Shown in pieces: positions 54,249-62,836 of a DNA stretch of 64,000 bases. The DNA lies in contig NZ_JAINRD010000025.1 in the NCBI RefSeq assembly GCF_020400605.1, positions 83,869-147,868 of the forward strand, written 5' to 3'. Made by a program: the position numbers and the translations under genes. The DNA is from Streptomyces aculeolatus (lineage in GTDB: Bacteria > Actinomycetota > Actinomycetes > Streptomycetales > Streptomycetaceae). Each line of letters starts with the position of its first letter. Position 1 is the stretch's first letter. The notes below the pieces were generated by a model. It made no database searches. It had not been told where the DNA came from and saw only the letters and a program-made list of their open reading frames with translations.

Positions 54249-55457
54249 CATGGCGGACCCCGGCCGGGAAGCGCGGCCGACGACCGCGGAGGCGGCGGCG
54301 GCCAGGACCGCCGGGAGGGCGGCCAGGGCGAAGCAGAGGGCGAGGGGGGCGTGGTCCAGGAGGAGGCCCGTGGCTGCCGTGGCCGTGGCGGAGCCGGCGT
54401 TGAGGGCGGTGTTGACCCAGGCGCCCGCCTTCGTACGGGAGTCGGGGGCGGCGGACTCGTCGGCGATCAGGTACGCCGTCGTGATGCCCGGCGCCACGAA
54501 GACGCCGCACAGGGCCGCGCAGCCGAGGAGGACGTACGGGTGCGGGGACAGGCCCGCGGCGGCGAGGAGGAGGCCGAGGGCCGCCGCGAGGACCGGGAGG
54601 CGGCGGGTGCCGGGAGCGCGCCAGGCGATGGCGCCGTAGGCGAGGCCGCCGAGGGCGCTGCCGGCGGACATCGCGGCGAGGATCCACGGCACCAGGCCGG
54701 CGGCGCCGTGCGCGTCGGCGAAGGCGACGACGAGCAGTTGCAGCGCCCCCAGGCACACCCCCACCCCGGCCACCCCGATGACCGCCTGCTTCATCGTGCG
54801 GTTGCCGCGCAGGACGCCCGGCGTGGAGAGCGGGGTCCCGGGCTTCGGCGCGGCCGCTCCCCTCCTCGCCCGCGCCGGCGGGGACGCGGCCAGCGCCAGC
54901 GCCCCGGCGAGGATCAACGCCGCGCTCGCCGCCAGGCCCACCGGTGCGGGCGCCACCGTCACGATCGCCCCCACCAGCAACGGCCCCGTCACGAGCAGCA
55001 GTTCCTCGGCGACCGAGTCCAGGCTGTACGCGCGCGGCAGCAGGCCCGGCGGCGCCAGGTCGCTCCACAGCACCCGCATCACCGGCCCCAGCGGCGGCGT
55101 GCACGCCCCGGCCGCCGCCGCGAGCGCGGCCGACCCGGCGGCGCCCGTGCCGCCGCCGGCGGTGACCATCGCGAGCACCGCCAGCAGCACCGCGTACGCC
55201 GTGGCCATCGGCGGCAGCGCGCGGCGCGGGCCGTGCCGGTCGATGAACCCGGCCCGGACCGGGGACAGGGTGACGCTGGTGGCTCCGAAGCACGCCAGGG
55301 CGGCACCGGCCGCGGCGTACGAACCGGTGGCTTCCCTGACGGAGAGCAGCAGCGACAGCGAGACCATCCCGTACGACAACCGCCCCAGCAGGGCGGCACC
55401 GAAGGTGCGGGAGGCATGGGGGATACGCAGCACAGCCGCGTAGGACGGCGCAGACAT
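54153..55457 (-). CDS. MFS transporter
   Basis: 434 aa, ATG with GAGGAA upstream. About 12 hydrophobic segments are visible (for example ALAAAAGACTPPLGPVMRVLWSDLAP and QAVIGVAGVGVCLGALQLLVVAFADAHG). A motif-A-like loop RAGFIDRHGPRRALPP follows segment 2. It belongs to the small actinobacterial MFS group resembling the exporter at 33.2 kb. The C-terminal 32 codons, which overlap the DUF308 gene on the other strand, read as a hydrophilic tail (RRPGGAAVEAGRRDEEEDAAQG) and may be a recent read-through extension. Substrate is unknown. Confidence 0.88.
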   Translation of the reverse strand: MSAPSYAAVLRIPHASRTFGAALLGRLSYGMVSLSLLLSVREATGSYAAAGAALACFGATSVTLSPVRAGFIDRHGPRRALPPMATAYAVLLAVLAMVTAGGGTGAAGSAALAAAAGACTPPLGPVMRVLWSDLAPPGLLPRAYSLDSVAEELLLVTGPLLVGAIVTVAPAPVGLAASAALILAGALALAASPPARARRGAAAPKPGTPLSTPGVLRGNRTMKQAVIGVAGVGVCLGALQLLVVAFADAHGAAGLVPWILAAMSAGSALGGLAYGAIAWRAPGTRRLPVLAAALGLLLAAAGLSPHPYVLLGCAALCGVFVAPGITTAYLIADESAAPDSRTKAGAWVNTALNAGSATATAATGLLLDHAPLALCFALAALPAVLAAAASAVVGRASRPGSAMSRRPGGAAVEAGRRDEEEDAAQGRVAGDRGE

Positions 55458-55610
55458 GGTGACGTTCCTCGGTGAAGGGAGCGCGCAACCCGGCGCTCCG
55501 GCTCGTGCAAAGGGTCGGCTCGGTGCCGCGCCCGGCGGGGCGGGGCGACGTGCCGGCTCCTATGCACGGGGGAGGAACATGCGGCGAATGTAGCAGAGGG
55601 GCCGTGTCAC

Positions 55611-55654
55611 GCCGTCGGGCCCGCCCTCCCGTGCGGGAGGGCGGGCCCGACGGC
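55611..55654. terminator. Long perfect stem-loop terminator of the ABC operon
   Basis: Twenty bases at 55611-55630 (GCCGTCGGGCC...CTCCC) pair perfectly with 55635-55654 across a GTGC loop. It begins 12 bp after the permease stop on the minus strand. Confidence 0.92.
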
Positions 55655-55665
55655 TTCCGCGGTGG

Positions 55666-56544
55666 TTACTTCCTGGCGTACAGGCGCATCGTGATCGGGC
55701 CGAAGACCGCGACGATCACGCCCGCCCAGCCCAGCGTCCACGCGATGTCCGAGCCCGGCCACTCGCCGTGCATCAGCTCGCGGACCGCGGAGGCCAGGTG
55801 CGTCACCGGGTTGTTGTTGACGAAGGCCTGGAGCCAGCCCGGCATCGTCGACGGGTCGACGAAGATGTCGCTGAGGAACGTCGTCGGGAACAGGACCATC
55901 ATGCTGACGCCCATGACCGACTTCTCCGTGCGGAGCAGCAGGCCGAACATCGTCCAGATCCACGAGAACGCGAACGAGAAGACGATCAGCAGCGCCACCC
56001 CCGCGAGGACTCCCAGCACGCCGCCGTCCGGGCGGAAGCCCATGATGAGGCCGACCCCGACCATCACCACCGACGCTATGAGGTAGCGGAGCATGTCGCC
56101 CAGCAGGTAGCCGACCATCACCGCGGGGCGCCAGATCGGCAGCGAGCGGAAGCGGTCGAAGACACCCTTCTCGATGTCGGTGTTGACGGAGACGCCGGTG
56201 TACATCGTGATCATGACGATGCTCATCACCAGGATGCCCGGCAGCAGGTACTGCAGGTAGTCCGAGGTGGAGCCGGCCAGCGCACCCCCGAAGAGGTACG
56301 TGTACATCAGCACCATCATGATCGGGAAGGCGGTGACGTCGAAGAGCTGCTCGGGTACGTGCTTGATCTTCAGCACGGCACGCCAGCCGAACGTCACGGA
56401 GGCCGACCACGGACTCGGCTGTGGTGGCCGTTCCTTGGAGACCAGCAGCTCCGCGAGGCTCTCGGTGGTGACCGGCGCGAGGTCCTCGGCACCGGACTGG
56501 GACGGGGACTTGGCCGTGGTCTGGGTCTCGGTGGCGGTGCTCAT
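55666..56544 (-). CDS. ABC-2 type exporter permease (DrrB-like)
   Basis: 292 aa, with its ATG overlapping the ATPase stop as ATGA. After a cytoplasmic N-terminus come six hydrophobic segments, including FDVTAFPIMMVLMYTYLFGGALAG, YLLPGILVMSIVMITMYTGVSVNTD, and the ABC-2 signature EKGVFDRFRSLPIWRPAVMVGYLLGDMLRYL. The arrangement, ATPase then permease, matches DrrAB-type drug and lipid exporters. The preceding gene encodes an FMN reductase, so a flavin-reducible or redox-active compound could be the exported molecule. Confidence 0.92.
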   Translation of the reverse strand: MSTATETQTTAKSPSQSGAEDLAPVTTESLAELLVSKERPPQPSPWSASVTFGWRAVLKIKHVPEQLFDVTAFPIMMVLMYTYLFGGALAGSTSDYLQYLLPGILVMSIVMITMYTGVSVNTDIEKGVFDRFRSLPIWRPAVMVGYLLGDMLRYLIASVVMVGVGLIMGFRPDGGVLGVLAGVALLIVFSFAFSWIWTMFGLLLRTEKSVMGVSMMVLFPTTFLSDIFVDPSTMPGWLQAFVNNNPVTHLASAVRELMHGEWPGSDIAWTLGWAGVIVAVFGPITMRLYARK

Positions 56545-57542
56545 GCTGCTGCCTCCTGGGTCTCGGCACCGGCCTCGCGGTCGGTGAGGGCGAGGAAGAC
56601 CTCGTCCAGGCTGGGCTGACCCAGCGAGAAGTTGTCGACGGTGATGTCCGCGCGGGCCAGCTCCGCCAGCGCGGCGGCGGCCTGGGCGGCGGCGCCGCTG
56701 CCGTTGTCGCCGTTGCCGACGCGGGCGGTCAGCGCCACGGGGTCGGGCTCCAGCTGCACCTGGGCGCCGGTGAGCGCGGTCTCCAGCAGGGCGACCGCCT
56801 CCGCGCGCTGCGCGGCGTCGCGCAGCCGGAGGTGGACGGAGCCGGCGCCGACGGAGGCCTTCAGCTCGCCCTTGGTGCCCTCGGCGATGACCTTGCCGTG
56901 GTCGATGACGGCGATCCGGGACGCGAGCTGGTCGGCCTCGTCCAGGTACTGCGTGGTGAGCAGGACGGTGGTGCCCTGGGCGACGACCGCGCGGACGATG
57001 TCCCAGACCTGGTTGCGGCTCCGCGGGTCGAGGCCGGTGGTCGGCTCGTCGAGGAAGAGCAGGTCGGGGGTGTTGAGGATGGACGCGGCGATGTCGATGC
57101 GCCGCCGCATGCCGCCCGAGTAGTTCTTGACCTGCTTGGCCGCCGCCTCACTCAGGCCGAACGCCTCCAGCAGCTGCGCGGCGCGCACCCGGGCCGCCGC
57201 GGGCTTGTGCCCGAGGAGGCGGCCGAGCAGCACCAGGTTCTCGGTGCCGGTCAGGTCCTCGTCCACGGAGGCGTACTGGCCGGTGAGGCTGACCCGGGAG
57301 CGCACGGCGTTCGCGTCACGGACGACGTCCTTGCCGAAGATCCGGGCCTCGCCGCCGTCGGGGCGCAGCAGGGTGGCGAGCATCTTCACGGTGGTGGTCT
57401 TCCCGGCGCCGTTGGGGCCGAGGACGCCGTAGACGGTGCCGCTGGGGACGGCGAGGTCGACGCCGTCCACAGCGCGGGTCTCGCCGAACACCTTCACAAG
57501 TCCCGACGTCTCGATCGCCAGGCCGGACGGGTCGTTAGTCAT
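56541..57542 (-). CDS. ABC exporter ATPase (DrrA-like)
   Basis: 333 aa from the ATG at 57542, with GGAGAAG spaced correctly; an upstream ATG at 57569 lacks a site. It shows Walker A GPNGAGKT, the ABC signature YSGGMRRRIDIAAS, Walker B LLFLDEPTTGLDP and the H-loop-like LLTTQYLDEAD. A C-terminal extension of about 100 residues (LRLRDAAQRAEAVALLETAL) is typical of DrrA proteins. It energises the permease encoded next, with ATGA overlap. A FMN reductase gene precedes it by 48 bp, so all three probably share one transcript. Confidence 0.94.
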   Translation of the reverse strand: MTNDPSGLAIETSGLVKVFGETRAVDGVDLAVPSGTVYGVLGPNGAGKTTTVKMLATLLRPDGGEARIFGKDVVRDANAVRSRVSLTGQYASVDEDLTGTENLVLLGRLLGHKPAAARVRAAQLLEAFGLSEAAAKQVKNYSGGMRRRIDIAASILNTPDLLFLDEPTTGLDPRSRNQVWDIVRAVVAQGTTVLLTTQYLDEADQLASRIAVIDHGKVIAEGTKGELKASVGAGSVHLRLRDAAQRAEAVALLETALTGAQVQLEPDPVALTARVGNGDNGSGAAAQAAAALAELARADITVDNFSLGQPSLDEVFLALTDREAGAETQEAAA

Positions 57543-57590
57543 GTGCTTCTTCTCCAGATTCTCCAACATCAGGTATATGTGCGGCTTCTG

Positions 57591-58226
57591 CTACGCCACG
57601 TACGGCCGCGTCGCGCGGGCCTCTCTCAGCGCGAGACCCCACCAGGTGAGCTGGTCCAGCAGGGCGCCGGCGGCGCGTACCAGACCGTCCGAGTAGATGG
57701 ACCCCCCGGCCGGGAATTTCTCATCGGTGAACCGCAGGTCTATTCCGACCGAGTCCCGCACGGTGACCGTGTGCAGCTCGGTGAAGACGGACCTCAGCTG
57801 CTCCACGGCGCGCACGCCGTCGCAGCCGAAGCCGTACGACACGAAGCCGACCGGCTTCGCGTGCCACTCGTCGTAGCCCATGTCGATGGCGTGCTTGAGC
57901 TGCGCGGGGAAGCTGCGGTTGCACTCGGGGGTGACCACGACGAACCCCTCCGCCCGCGCCAGCTCCCCGGTGAACGAGGACAGCTGCGCGTCCGGCTGCT
58001 CCGGGTAGTGCGTCGGGAGGTCGTAGTCGGCGAGGTCCAGGACGCGCAGCGCCACGTCGCTCCGCTCGCCGGCCAGCTCGTCGAGCCAGGAGGCGACGGC
58101 AGGGGGGCGGCAGTCGGCCTCGGCCCGGCCGGCCAGGATGCACGCGACGCGCAGTCGTGCGGAGGCGCCGCGTGCGCCGGACACGCCGGGCGCCTCGCGT
58201 ACGCCGCCGGACTCGCCGTTCGTCAT
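57591..58226 (-). CDS. NADPH-dependent FMN reductase
   Basis: 211 aa. The flavodoxin-like fold is evident: RVACILAGRAEADCRPP at the start, and the FMN-binding, azoreductase-type motif VTPECNRSFPAQLKHAIDMGYDEW, with SYGFGCDGVRAVEQLRSVF after it. It reduces FMN, quinones or similar acceptors with NADPH. It is the first gene of a likely operon with the DrrAB-type exporter. A 23-bp perfect palindrome (58305-58327) lies about 80 bp upstream and probably controls it. Confidence 0.9.
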   Translation of the reverse strand: MTNGESGGVREAPGVSGARGASARLRVACILAGRAEADCRPPAVASWLDELAGERSDVALRVLDLADYDLPTHYPEQPDAQLSSFTGELARAEGFVVVTPECNRSFPAQLKHAIDMGYDEWHAKPVGFVSYGFGCDGVRAVEQLRSVFTELHTVTVRDSVGIDLRFTDEKFPAGGSIYSDGLVRAAGALLDQLTWWGLALREARATRPYVA

Positions 58227-58304
58227 CGGACACCTCCCGGGTCTCGGTCACCCCGGGCAGTGCGCCCGGGCCGTCACCCTTCAGGCGCCAGAAGCCGGCA
58301 GGCA

Positions 58305-58327
58305 CCCGCTAGATCCGATCTAGCGGG
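58305..58327. promoter_or_regulatory. 23-bp perfect operator palindrome before the FMN reductase operon
   Basis: CCCGCTAGATC-C-GATCTAGCGGG, two perfect 11-bp arms around one base, ends 79 bp upstream of the FMN reductase start. It is longer than typical TetR sites. No regulator gene is adjacent, so an unlinked repressor probably binds it. Confidence 0.75.
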
Positions 58328-58449
58328 CCGCGCGCGGCACCGCGCACCCGGCCACGCACGGCTGCCGCACCCCCGCCCGCCTGCGCGTTCGCCGAGTGAT
58401 CCGCGCTTTCATCACAGCCGCATAACGGCATCATGTCTGGTCGTCCACT

Positions 58450-58467
58450 GTTCATCCCGCGCTAACC
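58450..58467 (+). promoter_or_regulatory. PHO-box-like repeat upstream of the first PstS-type gene
   Basis: GTTCATC (58450-58456) and GCTAACC (58461-58467) are 11 nt apart and match the GTTCACC unit at 6/7 and 5/7 positions. It lies 86 bp before the start. Weaker than the box at 59696. Confidence 0.55.
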
Positions 58468-58552
58468 GAACCCGCCCCGCATGGCCGACTGCCGCCACTT
58501 CGATACAGGACCCGAGTTATGTCCGGATCGATCAGGAGAGCAGTGAGAGCAC

Positions 58553-59590
58553 GTGAGCCCGATGCAGACGAAGCGCAGCGCCGCCCGCCTGGGCGCCCTC
58601 CTCCTGGCCCCGGCCGCCGTCGCCTCCCTCGTGTCCTGCGGCGGCGAGAGCGGGGCGAGCGCGGCTGAGGACCGGCCCGAGCGGCTCACCGGCACGGTGC
58701 TGATCGACGGCTCCAGCACGGTGGAGCCGCTGACGAAGCTGGCCGGCGAGCGCTTCGGCGGGCAGGAGCCGGGGGTGCGGGTCAAGGTCGGGGCGTCCGG
58801 CACCGGCGGCGGCTTCGACAGGTTCTGCGCCGGGGAGACGGACATCTCCGACGCCTCCCGGCCGATCAACGACTTCGAGAAGGAGACCTGCGCCAACTGG
58901 GACGTGCCGTACCGCGAGCTGACCATCGCCAACGACGCGCTCACCGTCGTCGTCCCGCGCGCCAACGACTGGCTCGACTGCATCACCACCGACCAGCTCA
59001 GGCGCATCTGGGAGCCCGGCTCGGCGCTGGCGAGCTGGCAGGAGGTCGACCCCGCGTTCCCGGACGAGCCGCTCCAGCTCTACGGCCCGGACACCGACTC
59101 GGGCACGTTCGACTACTTCACCGAGGCCATCAACGGCGAGGAGAAGGCGTCCCGCTCCGACTTCACCCCGAGCAGCGACGACAACACCCTCGTCAAGGGG
59201 GTCGCGGAGCACTCCGGCGGGCTCGGCTACTTCGGCTTCACCTACTTCGACGAGAACCGCGACAAGCTGCGCGCGCTGGAGATCGACGCGGGTGACGGCT
59301 GCGTGGCGCCCAGCACGGCGTCGGTCCAGGACGGCTCGTACAAGCCGCTGGCGCGGCCGCTGTTCATCTACCCCTCGGCGAAGGCGCTGGAGCGCCCCGA
59401 GGTGGAGACGTTCGTCGAGTTCTACGTGGACAGCCACACCGACTTCGCCTCGGAGGCCGGCTACATCCCGCTCAGCGAGGTGCAGGAGAACAAGCTGGAG
59501 CGGGACCTGGCGCGGCTGAAGAAGCACAGCGGCCGGCCGGGCGGCGCAGGCGACACGGGCGGGGACTCGGGTGGCTCGGGCGGCCTGTGA
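58553..59590 (+). CDS. PstS-family phosphate-binding lipoprotein (first paralogue)
   Basis: 345 aa. A lipoprotein signal (RLGALLLAPAAVASLVSCGG) precedes the PstS-type domain. Ligand-loop motifs are LIDGSSTVEPLTKLAGERF and VKVGASGTGGGFDRFCAGETDISDASRPI, then DTDSGTFDYFTEAI. It resembles SphX/PstS proteins that bind phosphate outside the membrane. It is distinct in sequence from the second PstS encoded 2 kb downstream and not part of the pstSCAB operon. A Gly/Ser-rich C-terminal tail (GDTGGDSGGSGGL) is unusual. The PHO-box-like repeat upstream implies phosphate control. Confidence 0.9.
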   Translation: MSPMQTKRSAARLGALLLAPAAVASLVSCGGESGASAAEDRPERLTGTVLIDGSSTVEPLTKLAGERFGGQEPGVRVKVGASGTGGGFDRFCAGETDISDASRPINDFEKETCANWDVPYRELTIANDALTVVVPRANDWLDCITTDQLRRIWEPGSALASWQEVDPAFPDEPLQLYGPDTDSGTFDYFTEAINGEEKASRSDFTPSSDDNTLVKGVAEHSGGLGYFGFTYFDENRDKLRALEIDAGDGCVAPSTASVQDGSYKPLARPLFIYPSAKALERPEVETFVEFYVDSHTDFASEAGYIPLSEVQENKLERDLARLKKHSGRPGGAGDTGGDSGGSGGL

Positions 59591-59655
59591 GGCGCTCGGC
59601 GCGGCGTTCGGCGCGGCGTGCGATGCGGTCCGCGGTGCCCTGGATCATGCCGTTC

Positions 59656-59717
59656 ATAACGGGCCGATAACGGCATCACGCACCCCTGTTCCGATGTTCA
59701 CCTTCAGTTAACCGCCA
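59656..59717 (+). promoter_or_regulatory. PHO box array upstream of the atypical regulator and pst operon
   Basis: The clearest PHO box of the window is GTTCACC-TTCA-GTTAACC-GCCA (59696-59717), two 11-nt units. About 40 bp further upstream an 11-nt step repeat (nnnnATAACGG twice, 59656-59673) contains ATAACGGCATCA (59667-59678), also present at 58422-58433. PhoP probably activates transcription of the regulator gene and, by read-through, pstSCAB. Confidence 0.82.
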
Positions 59718-59748
59718 CCACCGGCCGAGTCCGCCGACGGGGAATTCC

Positions 59749-60498
59749 ATGAGACGCGACGAAGGGGGTGGTGACCGACCGATGGACACACCGGCGATAC
59801 CCGGCCAGCGACACGGACATGTCCTGCTGCTCGCCGATCCGGACGAACAGGTGGCGCATGATCTCGCGGAGCACCTGTCGGGCCATCAGGTGAAGGTCGT
59901 CTTCTGCTCCGACGGGGCGGAGGCGCTGCTCCAGGTCGGCCTGCAGTCCCCCGACGCCCTGCTGGTCAGCGCCAAGCTGCCGCTCGTGCCCGGCGCCCGG
60001 GTGGTGGAGGTGCTGCGGCGGCGCAGCGCCACGCCGGTCATCATCGGCGTCGGCCCCGACGACGCGGAGGACGCCGTCGAGGCGCTCACCGCGGGGGCCA
60101 GCGCCTGCGTCGCCCGGCCCTACCGGCCGTACGAGGTCCTGAAGATGCTCGGCGTCGCCAGCCCGGCGACGTACGACGTGGACCAGACGGTGGCCTCCGG
60201 TCCGTACAGCGTCAACCCCGCCACCTTCGAGGCCCGCGTCGACGGCCGGCTGGTGCAGCTCCCGCTCCGCGAGTTCAAGCTGCTGCACCTGCTGGTGGCC
60301 AACGCCGAGAAGGTCGTCACCCGAGACCAGATCAGCGCCGAGCTGTGGGGCGGCAGCGCCCCGAAGTCCAACACGATCGCCGTGCACATCCGCCGGCTGC
60401 GCGACCGCATCGGGGACAACCCGCACGATCCACGGATCATCCTCACCGTCCGCAACGTCGGCTACCGCTTCGTGCCGCCGACCGCGGACCTCCCCTAG
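59749..60498 (+). CDS. Response-regulator-like protein with degenerate receiver (pst-linked)
   Basis: 249 aa, ATG at 59749 (ATG at 59782 also possible). The receiver (about residues 23-135) keeps the acidic start (LLLADPDEQ), but the phospho-acceptor Asp is Ser74 (LLVSAKLPLVPG), the conserved Lys is Arg123 (ARPYRPYEV) and the switch Thr/Ser is absent (IIGVGPDD), so normal phosphorylation is impossible. The OmpR-type winged helix follows (about 150-245, LPLREFKLLHLLVANAEKVVTRDQI, then NTIAVHIRRLRDRIGD and VRNVGYRF). It lies 75 bp upstream of pstS under a PHO box. It probably binds DNA constitutively, or by an unknown signal, to tune phosphate genes. Confidence 0.9.
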   Translation: MRRDEGGGDRPMDTPAIPGQRHGHVLLLADPDEQVAHDLAEHLSGHQVKVVFCSDGAEALLQVGLQSPDALLVSAKLPLVPGARVVEVLRRRSATPVIIGVGPDDAEDAVEALTAGASACVARPYRPYEVLKMLGVASPATYDVDQTVASGPYSVNPATFEARVDGRLVQLPLREFKLLHLLVANAEKVVTRDQISAELWGGSAPKSNTIAVHIRRLRDRIGDNPHDPRIILTVRNVGYRFVPPTADLP

Positions 60499-60573
60499 AC
60501 CCCACAACTCCGTTCGTCTCGATTTGTGATCATGCCGCCGAGTGCAGTGCGGCCTCAGGAAGGAAAGTCCCCA

Positions 60574-61716
60574 GTGAAGTCTCAGAGCAAGATCCGGTTC
60601 CGCACCGCCGCAGGCATACTCGCCCTCTCCAGCGCCCTCGTCCTCTCGGCGTGCGGCTCCGACGACAACTCGGACTCCGGCGACGACAACGCCAAGGGCG
60701 GCGACAAGAGCAGCGCCGCCGCCGGCGGCGACATCAAGTGCGGCGGCGGCGGCGAGCTGCTCGCCTCGGGCGCCAGCTCGCAGGACAACGCCGTACAGCA
60801 GTGGGTCGCCGACTACCAGGCCGCCTGCTCCGACGTGACGGTCAACTACAAGCCGGTCGGCTCCGGCGCCGGCATCGAGGAGTTCCTCAACGGCCAGACC
60901 GCCTTCGCCGGCTCCGACTCCGCGCTGGAGCCGGAGGAGGTGGAGAAGTCCAAGGAGGTCTGCTCCGGCGGGCAGGGCATCAACCTGCCGATGGTCGGCG
61001 GCCCGGTCGCCATCGCGTACCACGTCGAGGGCGTGGACGAGCTGGTGCTCGACGCCGAGACGCTGGCGAACGTCTTCAACGGCGAGATCGGCAAGTGGAA
61101 CGACGAGGCCATCGCCAAGCTGAACCCCGACGCCGAGCTGCCCGACACCAAGATCCAGCCCGTGCACCGCTCCGACGAGTCGGGCACCACCGAGAACTTC
61201 ACCGCCTACCTCAACACGGTCGTCAAGGACGCCTGGCCGCACGAGGCGGACAAGAAGTGGCCGATCGAGGGCGGCCAGGCCGCCACCGGCTCGGCCGGGG
61301 TGTCCTCGCAGGTGAAGCAGACCGACGGCGCCATCTCGTACATGGAGATCTCGCACGCCGAGTCCAACGACCTGACCACCGTCAAGCTGGACACCGGCGC
61401 GGCCGAGCCGGTCGAGGCCACCGTGGAGAACGCCTCCGCGGCCATCGCCGCCGGCAAGCGGGTCGGCGAGGCCCCCGACATGGCCCTGGAGCTGGACTAC
61501 GCCACCAAGGTCGACGGCGCGTACCCGATCACCCTCGTGACGTACGAGGTCGCGTGCGACAAGGGCAACAAGCCGGAGTCCCTGGACGCCGTGAAGTCCT
61601 TCCTCGGCTACACCGCCAGCGAGGCCGGCCAGCAGTCGATCGTCGACGTCGGCTACGCCCCGCTGCCCGCCGAGATGGCGGCCGAGGTCGTCAAGACCGT
61701 CGACAGCCTGTCCTGA
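60574..61716 (+). CDS. pstS: Phosphate ABC transporter substrate-binding lipoprotein PstS
   Basis: 380 aa from the GTG at 60574 with AAGGAAAG upstream; the frame extends back to 60526 without a ribosome site. The lipobox is LSAC, followed by an Asp/Ser/Gly-rich tether (SDDNSDSGDDNAKGG) and the PstS fold with LLASGASSQDNAVQQW, VNYKPVGSGAGIEEFLNGQTAFAGSDSAL and VHRSDESGTTENF. These are phosphate-binding residues of high-affinity PstS. It delivers phosphate to PstCA. The adjacent regulator gene and PHO box place it under PhoP. Confidence 0.97.
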   Translation: MKSQSKIRFRTAAGILALSSALVLSACGSDDNSDSGDDNAKGGDKSSAAAGGDIKCGGGGELLASGASSQDNAVQQWVADYQAACSDVTVNYKPVGSGAGIEEFLNGQTAFAGSDSALEPEEVEKSKEVCSGGQGINLPMVGGPVAIAYHVEGVDELVLDAETLANVFNGEIGKWNDEAIAKLNPDAELPDTKIQPVHRSDESGTTENFTAYLNTVVKDAWPHEADKKWPIEGGQAATGSAGVSSQVKQTDGAISYMEISHAESNDLTTVKLDTGAAEPVEATVENASAAIAAGKRVGEAPDMALELDYATKVDGAYPITLVTYEVACDKGNKPESLDAVKSFLGYTASEAGQQSIVDVGYAPLPAEMAAEVVKTVDSLS

Positions 61717-61837
61717 TCCGCCCTCCCGCCGGCCGACGGACCACACCGTCCGGCCGGCGGGGGGCCATCCGGTGCACCGCCGCCGGGACGCGGGCGCTGA
61801 CCGCGCCGTCGCCCCACACCAGACCGGAGATTCACGT

Positions 61838-62836
61838 ATGACTGCTCCACCCACAGACATAGAAACCCCCGCCCCACCGCCGTCGCAGGTCCTGCTGTCG
61901 AACGGCAAGGGCAGCACCCGCCGCGGCGACAAGGTCTTCTCCGGCCTGTCGAAGGGGTCCGGGATCACGCTGCTGCTGATCATGGCCGCGATCGCCGCGT
62001 TCCTCGCGTACCGCGCGTCCATCGCCCTCGCGGACAACGAGGGCAACTTCCTCACCACCTTCGAGTGGGACGCGAACTCCATCCCGCCCAAGTTCGGCAT
62101 CGCCGTGCTGGCCTTCGGCACGGTCGTCTCGTCGATCGTCGCCATGGTCATCGCGGTGCCGATCGCGGTGGGCATCGCGCTGTTCATCACCCACTACGCG
62201 CCGCGCAGGCTGGCCGCGCCCATCGCGTACGTGATCGACCTGCTGGCCGCCGTCCCGTCCATCGTCTACGGCCTGTGGGGCGCCCTGTTCCTCGTGCCGC
62301 ACCTGGTCGGCACGTACGAGTGGCTGGACCGCTACCTCGGCTGGACCGTCGTGCTGTCCTTCGACGGGACCGCGCCGCGCTCGCTGATGACCGCGGGCAT
62401 CCTGCTGGCCGTGATGATCCTGCCGATCATCACCAACGTCAGCCGCGAGGTCTTCGCCCAGACGCCCCGCCTCCAGGAGGAGGCGGCGCTGGCGCTGGGC
62501 GCCACGCGCTGGGAGGTCATCCGCATGACGGTGCTGCCCTTCGGCCGCTCCGGCGTCATCTCCGCCTCGATGCTCGGCCTCGGGCGGGCGCTCGGCGAGA
62601 CCATGGCGGTGGCCACCGTGCTGTCGCCGTCGGCGCTGCTGTCGGCGGAGATCCTCCAGGCGGGCGGCGGGACGTTCGCGCAGAACATCGCCGCGTCGTT
62701 CGGCGAGTCCGGGCAGTTCGGGCGGGACGCGCTGATCGCCTCCGGCCTGGTCCTGTTCGTCATCACGCTGCTGGTCAACGGCGCCGCCCGGCTGATCATC
62801 GCGCGCCGCAAGGAGTACTCGGGGGCCAACGCATGA
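61838..62836 (+). CDS. pstC: Phosphate ABC transporter permease PstC
   Basis: 332 aa, ATG with GGAG upstream. After a Pro-rich N-terminus there are six hydrophobic segments (ITLLLIMAAIAAFLAYRASIALA; IAVLAFGTVVSSIVAMVIAVPIAVGIALF), and the cytoplasmic EAA loop is EEAALALGATRWEVIRMTVLPFGRSG. With PstA it forms the channel of the Pst importer. It starts 121 bp after pstS, and its stop overlaps the pstA start as ATGA. Confidence 0.96.
   Translation: MTAPPTDIETPAPPPSQVLLSNGKGSTRRGDKVFSGLSKGSGITLLLIMAAIAAFLAYRASIALADNEGNFLTTFEWDANSIPPKFGIAVLAFGTVVSSIVAMVIAVPIAVGIALFITHYAPRRLAAPIAYVIDLLAAVPSIVYGLWGALFLVPHLVGTYEWLDRYLGWTVVLSFDGTAPRSLMTAGILLAVMILPIITNVSREVFAQTPRLQEEAALALGATRWEVIRMTVLPFGRSGVISASMLGLGRALGETMAVATVLSPSALLSAEILQAGGGTFAQNIAASFGESGQFGRDALIASGLVLFVITLLVNGAARLIIARRKEYSGANA

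Larger units (their letters stand above)
58227..58552. other. 326-bp divergent region between FMN reductase and first pstS-type gene
   Basis: No gene is seen. It contains a 23-bp perfect palindrome (58305-58327), a shared motif ATAACGGCATCA (58422-58433), and a PHO-box-like repeat pair (58450-58467), listed separately. Confidence 0.6.

Noticed and set aside
60499..60573. A separate PHO box directly before pstS.
   Set aside because: The 75-bp gap has no GTTCACC-type 11-nt repeats; pstS probably relies on the promoter before the regulator gene.
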